Assembly: GCA_018820995.1 (NCBI GenBank)
Contig: JAHJNE010000659.1
Location: 1-32,215, forward strand
Length of the DNA: 32,215 nt
DNA from: Gammaproteobacteria bacterium
Lineage (GTDB): Bacteria > Pseudomonadota > Gammaproteobacteria > Enterobacterales > Alteromonadaceae
Reading direction: 5' to 3'
Within the stretch, counting starts at the first letter, position 1; each line of letters begins with the position of its first letter. Under the pieces are notes generated by a model, which did no database searches, was not told where the DNA came from, and saw nothing but the letters and a program-made list of their open reading frames with translations. Positions 17,442-30,290 of the stretch are shown here, piece by piece. A program made the translations under genes and the position numbers.

Positions 17442-19565
17442 TTGATGAGTATCAAAATAACGGTGAAGCCCCCAACAATGCGATCGATATGGTTTTGGTT
17501 TTGGTTTAGGTACAGATGTATCCCCGGCAGCCGCTGGCTGTTGATGTTGTGGCTCACCATCAGCTCAGTACAGGCCGCTCCGGAAGTTGATGCCAAACTC
17601 GAAGAAGAGCTCAACCAATATTTGCAGCTGACGACTAGCGATCAGGCAGCAGCCGAGGTTTTGCTCCAGAAAATAGCGCCAAAAATCACGGCTTTAACAC
17701 CAATTGCTACCAAAGTCCGTTACAACAGTTATCTATCAACGACCCTGTCTGCTGATAAAAAATACCAGGAAGCAGATCAGCTATTACAGCAAAACTGGCT
17801 CTGGGCTGAGCAGGTTCAAGACCCGGATATCTGGGCAGAGGTTTTGGCAGATCATCTGCAAGAAAGCTGGGGCCGCGGTGAAAATGCCAAAGCCGTCAGC
17901 TTCCTTGAGCCATTATTGCAATACGCAGCAAAAGCCACCCAGCACAGGGTCCAATATTATGCATGGAATACAGCCGCTCGCTTTCAGTCCTGGCAAGGCA
18001 AATATGAACTGGCGCTGGCGTCATTTCATCAAGCCTATGCCGGGATCGAGCAGGATGAAAACCCTCGCACCCCGTTCCGAAAAATGTACCTCAAAGCCAG
18101 CATTGCCAATTTGCATGGTAGTTTACGCAATTACCCGTTGGCTTTAAAAACCATTCAGGAAGGCCTGGCTGAGTCGAAAAAGAATCCTGATCTGGCCTCT
18201 TACGTCACCGACTTTTATACCCAGGAAGGTTATCTGTTGGTCGATGTTGGCGAGTTGGATGCCGCGCTACATAGTTATCAACAAGGCCTGAGCTGGGCCA
18301 TCAAGCAAAATAACGACTTCGCCGAAGCAACCTTACAAAACAACATTGGTGACATCTATTTGCGTCAACGCAAACTTGATTTAGCCACCAGCTATTTTGA
18401 GAAAAGCCTGGCCTTTGGCGTCAGTAAACAGAATAAAGCAACGATTGCTCTGTCCACATTTAATTTGGGTTATGTCAAAGTATTGCAAGGCGATTATGCG
18501 CAAGGGATTGCGCAAATGCAGGCCATGATTAAAGAGTTTGGCGATTTAAACGGCAAAGCAGATTCACTGGCTTATTTGATTGAACTCGCAGATGCCCTTC
18601 GGTTTGCCAAACAGTATCAAGCAGAGGCTGAGACTTTACGACAATACAATCAGTTGTCATCAGAAATATTTCAAAGTGACCGGGAAAAACAGTTAAATCA
18701 ACTGCAGGAAGAATTTTCAGCCAAAGAAAAAACCAAAGAAATTGCTGTGCTGACGCAGCAAAATCAGCTCAAAGCGGTTGAAATCGAACGACAAAACCTG
18801 CAACAGGAAGTGACAATGCTGGTTGGGATTGTTGTGGCGCTAGCCTCCGTTTTGCTGTTTTTACTGTATCGCAAAGTGCGGCAAGCTAATTTAAAATTGA
18901 AAGAAGTGAACGATAAACTGGCCTATCAGTCATTGCGTGACCCACTGACCGGCTTGTTTAACCGTCGCTCCTTGCTCGAACATATGGAACGCCGCCAAAT
19001 CAGCGACCGGCGTGCCGCTGCACCGCAGTTGACGGATGGATTTATCCTACTGGATATCGATTTTTTTAAACACATTAATGATCACTATGGCCATGCGGCG
19101 GGAGATGCAGTGTTGGTAGAAATTGCCAAACGACTCACGGCCCTGACCCGTAATGACGATATGGTATGGCGCTGGGGCGGCGAAGAATTTCTCATTTTAT
19201 TGCGTAAAGTTGATATGGCTGCACTCACACAATTTACCCAACGGGTGCTTGAGGTCATTGGCGCTAACAGCATTACTTTTGGCAAACAACAACTGCAGGT
19301 GACTGCTTCAGCGGGGTTTTTAACCTATCCTTTTGCCGCACTGGATGAACAGACACTCAGTTGGCCGAAGGCATTACAACTGGCTGATATGGCGTTATAT
19401 CTGGGGAAAATACATGGCCGTAACCGCGCTTATGGTTTAGTGCAATTAAATCAACCCTATCAGCAAATTGCGGCGCAGCTGGAAACCGATTTATCAGCTG
19501 CGATTGAACTGGGGCTTGTTGATGTGGTGTTGGTTGAAGGGCCGGCCAAAGACGAGCGGCTCTGA
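17442..19565 (+). CDS. TPR-repeat periplasmic sensor diguanylate cyclase (GGDEF)
   Basis: N-terminal signal segment, TPR-like repeats (ATLQNNIGDIYLRQRKLDLATSYFEKSL), TM segment LVGIVVALASVLLFLLYRKV and GGDEF domain with WRWGGEEFLILLRK. The start may be ATG 17445 or 17478. Confidence 0.9.
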   Translation: MMSIKITVKPPTMRSIWFWFWFRYRCIPGSRWLLMLWLTISSVQAAPEVDAKLEEELNQYLQLTTSDQAAAEVLLQKIAPKITALTPIATKVRYNSYLSTTLSADKKYQEADQLLQQNWLWAEQVQDPDIWAEVLADHLQESWGRGENAKAVSFLEPLLQYAAKATQHRVQYYAWNTAARFQSWQGKYELALASFHQAYAGIEQDENPRTPFRKMYLKASIANLHGSLRNYPLALKTIQEGLAESKKNPDLASYVTDFYTQEGYLLVDVGELDAALHSYQQGLSWAIKQNNDFAEATLQNNIGDIYLRQRKLDLATSYFEKSLAFGVSKQNKATIALSTFNLGYVKVLQGDYAQGIAQMQAMIKEFGDLNGKADSLAYLIELADALRFAKQYQAEAETLRQYNQLSSEIFQSDREKQLNQLQEEFSAKEKTKEIAVLTQQNQLKAVEIERQNLQQEVTMLVGIVVALASVLLFLLYRKVRQANLKLKEVNDKLAYQSLRDPLTGLFNRRSLLEHMERRQISDRRAAAPQLTDGFILLDIDFFKHINDHYGHAAGDAVLVEIAKRLTALTRNDDMVWRWGGEEFLILLRKVDMAALTQFTQRVLEVIGANSITFGKQQLQVTASAGFLTYPFAALDEQTLSWPKALQLADMALYLGKIHGRNRAYGLVQLNQPYQQIAAQLETDLSAAIELGLVDVVLVEGPAKDERL

Positions 19566-19647
19566 CATATTTGCTGACATTCAATCACTGGCAATTGGCG
19601 GGTTCGCCGATTTACACTGAAATAAACAGCTTTTAAAGGACACGCCC

Positions 19648-19968
19648 ATGCTTAGTAGCCTATCTGACAGTCACATTCAAAAAAAAGTGCTGGCGACGGC
19701 ACAATTAGGTGCAGGCCACAGCGATGGTTATTTGAGTGTCAGTTCGACAACGCTGCGCTTTGAACCATTTAATCAGACGTATGGCTTAGGCCCTTATCTT
19801 ATTCACCGGGATGAAATCAGCAAGGTTGAACCCACTTATGGCAAAGGTGGTGGTTTTATACCGGTAGTAGCAGAAGCCATTACCATTACCATGGCTGATA
19901 GCCGGCAATATCAGTTTGTGCTGGCTGACGCCGCTGGCTGGATCGCATTGTTGCAACCAGCGCAGTGA
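19648..19968 (+). CDS. Small hypothetical protein, PH-like/GRAM-like by pattern only
   Basis: 106 aa ORF with SD AAAGGA. Pattern GYLSVSSTTLRFEPFNQ...IHRDEISKVEP...ITITMADSRQYQFVL. Confidence 0.6.
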   Translation: MLSSLSDSHIQKKVLATAQLGAGHSDGYLSVSSTTLRFEPFNQTYGLGPYLIHRDEISKVEPTYGKGGGFIPVVAEAITITMADSRQYQFVLADAAGWIALLQPAQ

Positions 19969-20071
19969 CAACTTCCGGTTTGCTTCGTTTTCCTAAAACT
20001 GTGATCTGATGTTCACCATAAGGGTGTTTCTGCACTATGGTTAGCTCATACTCGGGAGGAAAAGACGACCG

Positions 20072-20497
20072 ATGACCTTTCAAATATTACAGCTCGACCA
20101 TATCGTGCTGCGCTGCCAGCACTTACCAGAAATGTTGGAGTTTTATCAACAGCGACTTGGCTGTACGCTGGAACGTAGCGTCCCGGAACTGGGTCTGTAC
20201 CAATTGCGTGCAGGGCAGCACCTGATTGACTTAATTAGTGTTGAAGGGGAACTGGGACAACAAGGTGGCGCCGCACCTCGGGCTGAAGGCCACAATATGG
20301 ACCATTTTTGTCTGCGGATAGACCCTTTTGACAGCCTATCTTTAACCGCATTTTTTAGTCACTACGGTATTGAAGTATCCACCAGCGCAGAGAGATATGG
20401 CGCTGATGGTTTTGGGCCTTCGTTGTACATCAAAGATCCAATGGGGAATACCATTGAACTCAAAGGCCCACCCGTCAAAACTGTAACCAGCGACTAG
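20072..20497 (+). CDS. VOC family (glyoxalase/bleomycin resistance-like) protein
   Basis: [28 protein letters not shown]...[16 protein letters not shown]...HFCLRI...[17 protein letters not shown]. Confidence 0.88.
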   Translation: MTFQILQLDHIVLRCQHLPEMLEFYQQRLGCTLERSVPELGLYQLRAGQHLIDLISVEGELGQQGGAAPRAEGHNMDHFCLRIDPFDSLSLTAFFSHYGIEVSTSAERYGADGFGPSLYIKDPMGNTIELKGPPVKTVTSD

Positions 20498-21312
20498 TCC
20501 AATTCTGGCAAGTTACGGCCATAGAAAATTTCGCGCATTTCACGTTTCACTTTCTTGCTGATATCTTTTTGCTCTTGCTCAGAAAACGAATCCGCACCAG
20601 AACCGAACAAATAATTATCTAAATCAAACTCTTTGAGCATCATTTTGGTGTGGAACAGATTTTCCTGATAGACATTGACATCCACCATCTGGAAGGCATT
20701 TTTAGTCTGCGCATCCATAAAATTCTGAATCGAATGGATCGGATGATCGATGTAATGTTTCACACCATTCACATCACGGGTAAAACCACGCACCCGATAA
20801 TCGATGGTCACGATGTCAGATTCAAAGCTATGGATTAAAAAATTCAACGCTTTAAGCGGTGAAATCACCCCACAGGTCGAAACTTCGATATCTGCTCTAA
20901 AGGTACAGATGCCACCTTGCGGGTGATGCTCTGGGTAGGTATGAACACAGATATGGCTTTTATCAAGATGGGCGACAATTGCGTCAGGGAATGGGCCAGG
21001 TTGCTCTGTGGTCGGAGGTGCAACAGCACCTGGTACTTCTATCGGTTCTTCGCATACCAGGATCGTGACGCTGGCACCTTGTGGATCATAATCCTGCCGC
21101 GCCACATTCAGAATATTGGCGCCAATAATATCAACCACTTCACTCAGGATGTCAGTTAACCTATCCGCATTATATTGTTCGTCGATATAAGAAATGTACT
21201 CTTCCCGGTGCTGGTCGGTCGGGGCGTAACAAATATCGTAAATACTGAAACTTAAGCTTTTTGTTAGATTGTTAAAGCCATGCAGCTTCAGTTTTTCAAA
21301 TGGTTTTACCAC
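20494..21312 (-). CDS. speD: S-adenosylmethionine decarboxylase proenzyme, E. coli type
   Basis: [90 protein letters not shown] and [12 protein letters not shown] start with SD GGAGAG. Confidence 0.95.
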   Translation of the reverse strand: MVKPFEKLKLHGFNNLTKSLSFSIYDICYAPTDQHREEYISYIDEQYNADRLTDILSEVVDIIGANILNVARQDYDPQGASVTILVCEEPIEVPGAVAPPTTEQPGPFPDAIVAHLDKSHICVHTYPEHHPQGGICTFRADIEVSTCGVISPLKALNFLIHSFESDIVTIDYRVRGFTRDVNGVKHYIDHPIHSIQNFMDAQTKNAFQMVDVNVYQENLFHTKMMLKEFDLDNYLFGSGADSFSEQEQKDISKKVKREMREIFYGRNLPELD

Positions 21313-21381
21313 GGTCTATGCTCTCCACTGCCCGTTGTCATCAGGGTCAGTATAGTGTATTCAAAAACAACTTCAGAAATG

Positions 21382-21825
21382 TCAGCTGGCAGGTTTTACC
21401 GCTGAAGGATGAACACTGAACGAATGTGTCACGGTCATGGCCTGTTGCAACATAATCGACACTGAGCAGTATTTTTCCGCAGATAAATTCACCGCGCGCT
21501 CAACATGTTTTTCGCTGACGTCAAAACCAGTGACTTCAAAATGCAGGTGAATTTTACTAAACACCCGTGGCACTGTATCCACCCGATCACCCGTTAACAC
21601 CACTCGGCAATCCGTCACTTGTTGCTTCGCTTTTTGCAAAATACTAACGACGTCCACCGAAGAACAGGCGCCAGCCGCCATAAGCAGGGTTTCCATTGGC
21701 GTGGGGGCAATACCCTCATCTTTATTCGAATCGAACATTACAGCGTGCCCGCTGCCTGAACGACCAATAAAACTGCTGTCGCCAGCCCAGGATACTGTTG
21801 CGTGAAGTTGGTTATCGCCTGCCAT
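21382..21825 (-). CDS. OsmC family protein
   Basis: TPMETLLMAAGACSSVDVVSILQKAKQ...FEVTGFDVSEKHVERAVNLSAEKYCSVSIML. ATG at 21825 has SD GGAG; the track ORF extends to 21897. Confidence 0.85.
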   Translation of the reverse strand: MAGDNQLHATVSWAGDSSFIGRSGSGHAVMFDSNKDEGIAPTPMETLLMAAGACSSVDVVSILQKAKQQVTDCRVVLTGDRVDTVPRVFSKIHLHFEVTGFDVSEKHVERAVNLSAEKYCSVSIMLQQAMTVTHSFSVHPSAVKPAS

Positions 21826-21951
21826 CAGAATGCTCCGAGAGAAAATAGACAGGCATTCTATAAAAAATGTCGGCCCGGGGATAGGCCTAAGCGACATAGA
21901 AGCTTTTTCACGAAAGTGAACTTCATTGACTCGATGCTTTTCAAGCCTGAT

Positions 21952-22302
21952 TTAGTCCATTAAATGCGCAATCGCAGTATCAAATAGGTTTTTAATTAAC
22001 AGCGCCACTTCATTAATCAGTTCGACTTGTTCAGCCGTGGCTGGTCGGTTCAGCACTGACGCCAGTACTTCCTGAAAATCATACATGATGCCATCTACTT
22101 CACGGATAATCTGACTGCGATGGATGGTTTCAAGCTCGGTATGCTGCGTACAAAGCTGAATAATTTGTTCAGCAATTTGCTCTTCAATAATGACGCCCAG
22201 CGTTTTATTGTCGCTGGTTTGGGTTCCGGCCTGCTCAAACAACGCAAGGTGCTCTGTTAAAAACTGGATCAGGTGCTCGTAACCGGGTTTGTCAGTGACC
22301 AT
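21952..22302 (-). CDS. DUF3802-like small protein
   Basis: YEHLIQFLTEHLALFEQ...EQIAEQIIQLC...REVDGIMYDFQEVLASVLN...LINEVALLIKNLFDTAI. The start is either ATG 22302 or TTG 22314. Confidence 0.65.
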   Translation of the reverse strand: MVTDKPGYEHLIQFLTEHLALFEQAGTQTSDNKTLGVIIEEQIAEQIIQLCTQHTELETIHRSQIIREVDGIMYDFQEVLASVLNRPATAEQVELINEVALLIKNLFDTAIAHLMD

Positions 22303-22400
22303 GGTGTAAACCAAAAACCGTTATAACCAGAAGGTAGGTAAATCTGCCACAGAACAGGAAGCAGGGTAAAGCTTTGTCTGAAAATATTTACTCATTTAGC

Positions 22401-22445
22401 AAAAAATAAGGCGCACCAGAAGCCATTGATCAGGATCAGGTGCGC
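22401..22445 (-). terminator. Intrinsic terminator downstream of the DUF3802-like gene and upstream of astD (read on the minus strand)
   Basis: GCGCACC (22411-22417) / GGTGCGC (22439-22445), 7-bp stem. On the minus strand it is followed by CTTATTTTTT. It lies beyond the 3' end of astD, whose stop is at 22477. Confidence 0.6.
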
Positions 22446-22476
22446 TTTACCTTTGGGTCAAGCGATAGTTAACAGA

Positions 22477-23973
<1,497 letters not shown>

Positions 23974-23996
23974 TCACAAACAAAAAAAGGCGGAAA

Positions 23997-25013
23997 TTAA
24001 AGACGCGCCAGTCGCACCCAATCGCCATCCTGTACCTGCAGCGCACTTGCCAATTCTGCCGGCAAATTAACCTCGTCACTGGTTTCACTGACGTGTAAAT
24101 GCGCCCAGGTTGCGCGAAAGTTTTGCCGGTCGCTGTTGCAAATTAAATGAGGTTGACCACCACTCACATCGGCGACGCGCACCTGCAACCGGCGGCTATT
24201 CCGTGCAGTACGAATGTGCTCAAGTTTGGCTTCAACTGTCGGGCCAGCATCAAAAATATCGACATAACCGGTGGTCGAAAAACCTTCAGATTGCAGCAAT
24301 GCCAGCGCAGGCTTGGTTTTGGCGTGAACCTGACCAATCACCGCTTGGGCATCTTTACTCAGTAAACTGACGTATATCGGGTATTTAGGCATCAATTCCG
24401 CAATAAATACTTTCTGACCGATACCAGTCAGATAATCGGCGGTCGGAAAATCGACTGAAAAGAAATGCTCCTCCAGCCATTGCCAAAACGGTGAATTGCC
24501 TACTTCATCAGAGACTCCACGCATTTCGGCGATAACCCGATCCGCAAATCGTTCGCGAAACTCTGCCATAAACAAAAATCTGAAACGCGACAACAATTTG
24601 CCGTTGTGCTTCAGGCGTCGCTGCTCACGCAGGAACAAAGTGCATAACTCGGTCGCACCGGTGTAATCGTTGCACAAGGTCAAAATATCGACAGTGTTGT
24701 ACACACCAAGTGCCCGCGATGTATGAACCACTTTGCCGAGGTGATAATGATAAAAAGCATCATCGAGACCCACTGCGGCTTCAATCGCACTGGTGCCACA
24801 GATGTGGCCGGTTTCAGTATCTTCCAGGACAAACAAGTAACCTTCGTCACCAGGTTTGCTGACATTTTTGGCAAAAGAGGCTTCTGAGCGATTAATTTTG
24901 CGCTGCAACAGTTCATCGTTGACTGGCAAAGAGGTAAATCCATGGCCGGATTCCACTGCCATATCATATAAGGCAGGATAATCGTCGGCGCGGATTGGGC
25001 GAATCACCATCAT
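23997..25013 (-). CDS. astA: Arginine N-succinyltransferase
   Basis: MMVIRPIRADDYPALYDMAVESGHGFTSLPVN, EASFAKNV, YHYHLGKVVHTSRALGVYN and RFRFLFMAEFRERFADRVIAEMRG. The track ORF (to 25115) includes a probable non-coding leader. Confidence 0.95.
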   Translation of the reverse strand: MMVIRPIRADDYPALYDMAVESGHGFTSLPVNDELLQRKINRSEASFAKNVSKPGDEGYLFVLEDTETGHICGTSAIEAAVGLDDAFYHYHLGKVVHTSRALGVYNTVDILTLCNDYTGATELCTLFLREQRRLKHNGKLLSRFRFLFMAEFRERFADRVIAEMRGVSDEVGNSPFWQWLEEHFFSVDFPTADYLTGIGQKVFIAELMPKYPIYVSLLSKDAQAVIGQVHAKTKPALALLQSEGFSTTGYVDIFDAGPTVEAKLEHIRTARNSRRLQVRVADVSGGQPHLICNSDRQNFRATWAHLHVSETSDEVNLPAELASALQVQDGDWVRLARL

Positions 25014-25034
25014 CGTCGCTTGCTCCAGAGTTGC

Positions 25035-25178
25035 GGCGGGAGCTTCAGGCCCGCCATTTTGTTTTTGCTTTACGCAAGCCGCTCCTGCCGCATTATTGCT
25101 ATTGTCTGACGGCATGGCTTGCGTTGGTTGCTTCGTTTTTTAGTATTATTGGTCTTCACCCCAGCTTCGCACTGGGGT
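25035..25178 (-). other. Structured intercistronic spacer with three hairpins between astC and astA
   Basis: Inverted repeats ACCCCAG(25158-25164)/CTGGGGT(25172-25178), ACGCAAGCC(25072-25080)/GGCTTGCGT(25116-25124) and GGCGGG(25035-25040)/CCCGCC(25050-25055). Confidence 0.55.
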
Positions 25179-25195
25179 TTTGGCAAAAATGGAAA

Positions 25196-26497
<1,302 letters not shown>

Positions 26498-26721
26498 TCA
26501 GATTGGGATTTATTATTGCAGAATAAAAATCGAAAGTCTTGAGCGAAAACAGGTAAAACCTACGAAAATCAAGGGCTACAGATAGATTTGCAAAACCAAT
26601 GAATAACTAAGCAGTCGTTGCAGAACAGCTGACAACGCCAGCCGGTAACGCATGCAACCAGCCATTTCGCTTAAGATAAGCCAGTAGCTGATTGCATGAA
26701 TATGGTAAAAAAAAATGCGGA

Positions 26722-27843
26722 TTATTCTAAATCGAGCTTATCCAGCCGGGTATTTTGCAAAATTTCCAGATAATCTTCGCGTAATTGCACTTCATGACGC
26801 CATTGTTGGTCTTCAGCATCGGTCAGTTGTTTCGCTTTTCGCAGTGTTTGAGATTGCGCAAAATATTCAGCTTGATGTAACAAACGGGTCAGTTGATTCG
26901 CGCCCTGGAAACTAACACCTTCGGCTAACTGATCTAGGGTGTTTCCTAACGGGATCCGTTTTAACTGCCACTTCGAGACCAAATCAGCACTGATAATCGC
27001 AGCAAATTCCTGAAAACAACTGGTTAAAAAACTGGCATCGGCATCCAGACTATCCAATGCGTCGGTTAATACGGTATCTCTGGCGTCTCTGGCTTGTAAT
27101 AACGCTGCTTGCTTGGTTTGTTGGTAAGTTCTCAAGTACGTTCGGGTCACCACAAAATAACCAAGACTATTAAACAATCCGGCACAAAATGCCACAAATT
27201 GATTGTCACCGGTTTCTTCCGCCAATCGCTGCGAAGCAATGGCCACCGCCAAACTATATTCCCAGATGTTCAGTTTAAAACCAGTAAAAGGATCCGTGGA
27301 ATGCGGTAAACAACGCTTTAAGCCAAACACCGGGATAATTTGCTTTAATGACTCGATACCCACCAAGCCCAGTGCCGTTTTTATCTCTTTAACGTAATTA
27401 CCACCGGCGGCTTTTTTACGGTAATTCGGCTGATTGACCAGCTTCAGAATATCTTCTTTTAACCAATCAACTTTGCTAACGAGCGCTTCGAGCTGACTGA
27501 GCGTGACCGCTCTGGCGCTGAGCGCGTCTAACACCGGTGGAAATCCTTCCGCCAAACTGAACACTGTGCTGGCGACGGTTTCAAATTTACCCAGTTTTAA
27601 AAATAACTCTTCAGCCACCTGATCATGCAAATGAGCCTGAGTAAATTCGAGAAACTGTTGTTTGGCCACTTCGTCGGCCTGACGATTCTGTTGTGCCTGT
27701 TGTTCAATTGCCAACAAAGTGCGTTTAGTATCAGGTTGATTACCTTTACGAAGAGCGGATTTCACACCAAAACGGGTTTGCTGGGGACTGACTTCAAGCA
27801 CACAGTCAAAAAACCGCTGCTGTAAAACGACTGCTATCGACAT
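26722..27843 (-). CDS. HDOD domain protein
   Basis: LPCSxP-less HDOD-like region: LEALVSKVDWLKEDILKLVNQPNYR...EIKTALGLVGIESLKQIIPVFGLKRCL...EYSLAVAIASQRLAEETGDNQFVAFCAGLFNSLGYFV. Confidence 0.75.
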   Translation of the reverse strand: MSIAVVLQQRFFDCVLEVSPQQTRFGVKSALRKGNQPDTKRTLLAIEQQAQQNRQADEVAKQQFLEFTQAHLHDQVAEELFLKLGKFETVASTVFSLAEGFPPVLDALSARAVTLSQLEALVSKVDWLKEDILKLVNQPNYRKKAAGGNYVKEIKTALGLVGIESLKQIIPVFGLKRCLPHSTDPFTGFKLNIWEYSLAVAIASQRLAEETGDNQFVAFCAGLFNSLGYFVVTRTYLRTYQQTKQAALLQARDARDTVLTDALDSLDADASFLTSCFQEFAAIISADLVSKWQLKRIPLGNTLDQLAEGVSFQGANQLTRLLHQAEYFAQSQTLRKAKQLTDAEDQQWRHEVQLREDYLEILQNTRLDKLDLE

Positions 27844-27895
27844 AGGTTACAAACTTCCAAATTCTAATGCTAAAAGCAGTGTGCGTTTTGGCGGT

Positions 27896-28507
27896 TCAGC
27901 TGTCAACCGCAATGGTTTTTGCAACGTTACCAAGGGTTAAAAAGTTTGCCAATAATTGATGGCCTTGTTCCGTTAAGATCGCTTCCGGATGAAATTGCAC
28001 CCCATGTAACGGTAAAGTCTGGTGCGCCAGTCCCATAATTTCATCCACATGACCATCCTCATCTTCGGTCCAGGCGGTGATCACAAATTCAGAGGGGAGT
28101 TGCTCATTCGCCACCACCAATGAATGGTAACGGGTCACACTCAGTGGATTATTCAAACCTTGAAACACCGATTGCCCGGCATGGCGAATCAATGAGTTTT
28201 TACCATGCATCACCTGTTTCGCGCGCTGCACTGTTCCGCCAAACGCTTGCGCCATTGCCTGATGACCCAGACAAACACCAAGGATCGGGATTTTCCCGGC
28301 AAAATGACGAATGGTCGCCAGTGAAATACCGGCCTGATCCGGACTACAAGGCCCGGGTGAAATCACCAAATAATCAGGCGCCAACTGCGCTATTTCGGCC
28401 AGAGAAATATCATCATTGCGCCTGACCATGACTTGCTGACCCAGTTCAGAGAAATACTGAACCAGGTTGTAGGTAAAAGAGTCGTAGTTGTCGATCATTA
28501 ACAGCAT
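27896..28507 (-). CDS. pabA: Aminodeoxychorismate/anthranilate synthase glutamine amidotransferase component
   Basis: [52 protein letters not shown] and [25 protein letters not shown] at 28507. pabA versus trpG cannot be settled from sequence alone. Confidence 0.9.
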   Translation of the reverse strand: MLLMIDNYDSFTYNLVQYFSELGQQVMVRRNDDISLAEIAQLAPDYLVISPGPCSPDQAGISLATIRHFAGKIPILGVCLGHQAMAQAFGGTVQRAKQVMHGKNSLIRHAGQSVFQGLNNPLSVTRYHSLVVANEQLPSEFVITAWTEDEDGHVDEIMGLAHQTLPLHGVQFHPEAILTEQGHQLLANFLTLGNVAKTIAVDS

Positions 28508-28755
28508 GAATAGTCGGGCCTTGGTAGAACGCCACGGCACAAAAGGCGCCGCCGATTTTGGTTGCGCATTGTAATGGAATACGTTTGGAAAAGTTAGTAC
28601 TGCAGCTTAGCGAAAGCTACAAGGTATCTGAACTACACATTGCGAAACGCAGTTCAAGGCCGCAGCTTCCAACTATGCTTAATCAACTTCAACAGGTTCA
28701 CGTGAAGCCGTGTTACGGTTTTGAATCATCGCATTTCAACGACAAGGACAATCTT

Positions 28756-30132
28756 ATGCATACCAGAACCGAACACGACAGTATGGGCGAAATGCAGGTG
28801 CCGGATACGGCACTATATCAAGCGCAAACCCAGCGCGCGGTACTTAACTTTGCAATTCGGCCAGAGCCGATGGCTGCTGGCTTTATCCGCGCTTTATTGC
28901 TGATCAAACAAGCGGCCGCAACGGCGAATCAACAGCTGGGGTTATTGCCAGACAACATTGCAGCTTCGATTGTGAGTGCTGCAACCTCGCAGCTCAATCA
29001 GCTGGATTTAAGTCAGTTTCCGGTGCCGCTCTACCAGACCGGTTCTGGCACCAGCAGCAATATGAATGTGAATGAAGTCCTTGCGAGCCTTGCAACAAAA
29101 CAACTTGCAGAAAAAGTTCATCCAAACGATCACGTCAACCTGGGACAAAGCAGCAATGACACAATCCCAACAGCAATCAGCGTCAGCACGGCATTGGCAC
29201 TTCGTCAGCAATTATTGCCGGCTTTACAGCTGCTGCAACAAACGCTGACCCAAAAAAGTAAGCAAATTGGCCATCTTGTTAAAACCGGCCGCACCCACTT
29301 AATGGATGCAATGCCGGTTACTTTTGCTGATGTATTGCAGAGCTGGTCTTCACAATTGCAACACGCAGAAACTTTGCTCCATGAGCAGCTTCCCCGTTTA
29401 CAACAGCTGCCACAAGGTGGCACAGCTGTAGGTTCAGGTGTCAATGCACATCCTGATTTTTCAATGCAATTTTGCCAGCAATTGCAGCAGATGACTGGCG
29501 TGTCATTTCAACCGGCGCCGAACCTGTTTTTTCGCATCGGGACACAAGATGTTTCGGTCGCTTGTTCCGGTGCATTAAAGGTATTGGCGGTAGCGCTTAT
29601 GAAAATAGCCAACGATTTACGCTGGATGAACTCTGGTCCGCTGGCTGGCCTTGGTGAAATAGAGCTTCCTGTGCTGCAACCGGGTTCGTCAATAATGCCA
29701 GGCAAAGTGAATCCGGTGATCCCTGAAGCCGTGGCAATGGCTGCTGTGCAGGTCATAGGCTTGGATACGGCCATTGGAATTGCCGGACAATCCGGCAATT
29801 TTGAGCTCAATGTTATGCTTCCTCTAATTGGCCAAAATTTATTACAAATGATTGACTTACTAAGTGATAGTTGCCGGGAACTCGCCGAAAAAGCTATCCG
29901 GGGTTTTGTGGTGCGTGAAGATGTGATCAGTCAAGCTCTCGCGCTGAATCCGATTCTGGTGACGGCACTCAACCCTCTGATTGGCTACGAAAAAGCGGCG
30001 GCAATTGCGAAGCAGGCCTATCAACAAGGCCGGCCGGTACTGGATGTCGCGCTGGAACAAACCGAATACAGCCGGGAACAACTCGGTGTTTGGCTGGATC
30101 CCGCGACACTGACCAAAGCCCAGTCGTTGTGA
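28756..30132 (+). CDS. Class II fumarase/aspartase superfamily lyase, probably fumarate hydratase class II-like
   Basis: MGEMQVPDTALYQAQTQRA, TGSGTSSNMNVNEVLA, HPNDHVNLGQSSNDTIPTA, TGRTHLMDAMPVTF and GSSIMPGKVNPVIPEA. ATG at 28756 has SD AAGGA; the track ORF starts at 28558. Confidence 0.85.
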   Translation: MHTRTEHDSMGEMQVPDTALYQAQTQRAVLNFAIRPEPMAAGFIRALLLIKQAAATANQQLGLLPDNIAASIVSAATSQLNQLDLSQFPVPLYQTGSGTSSNMNVNEVLASLATKQLAEKVHPNDHVNLGQSSNDTIPTAISVSTALALRQQLLPALQLLQQTLTQKSKQIGHLVKTGRTHLMDAMPVTFADVLQSWSSQLQHAETLLHEQLPRLQQLPQGGTAVGSGVNAHPDFSMQFCQQLQQMTGVSFQPAPNLFFRIGTQDVSVACSGALKVLAVALMKIANDLRWMNSGPLAGLGEIELPVLQPGSSIMPGKVNPVIPEAVAMAAVQVIGLDTAIGIAGQSGNFELNVMLPLIGQNLLQMIDLLSDSCRELAEKAIRGFVVREDVISQALALNPILVTALNPLIGYEKAAAIAKQAYQQGRPVLDVALEQTEYSREQLGVWLDPATLTKAQSL

Positions 30133-30290
30133 AACACGCATTTTTCTATGATGCTGACGAATGCTTGCCGACCATTTGTCCGGAAAAACAGCCGTTCTTC
30201 AGCATTTTGCTGCAGATTAGCAATAAGTTGTTCACAACATATAACCTTCATCGGTATGCTTTCACCTGAAATAAATTGGGTGGAGTTGTT

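Noticed and set aside
26707-26715. A9 tract downstream of the HDOD gene (T-tract on the minus strand)
   Set aside because: Resembles a terminator tail but no adjacent GC-rich stem could be found.
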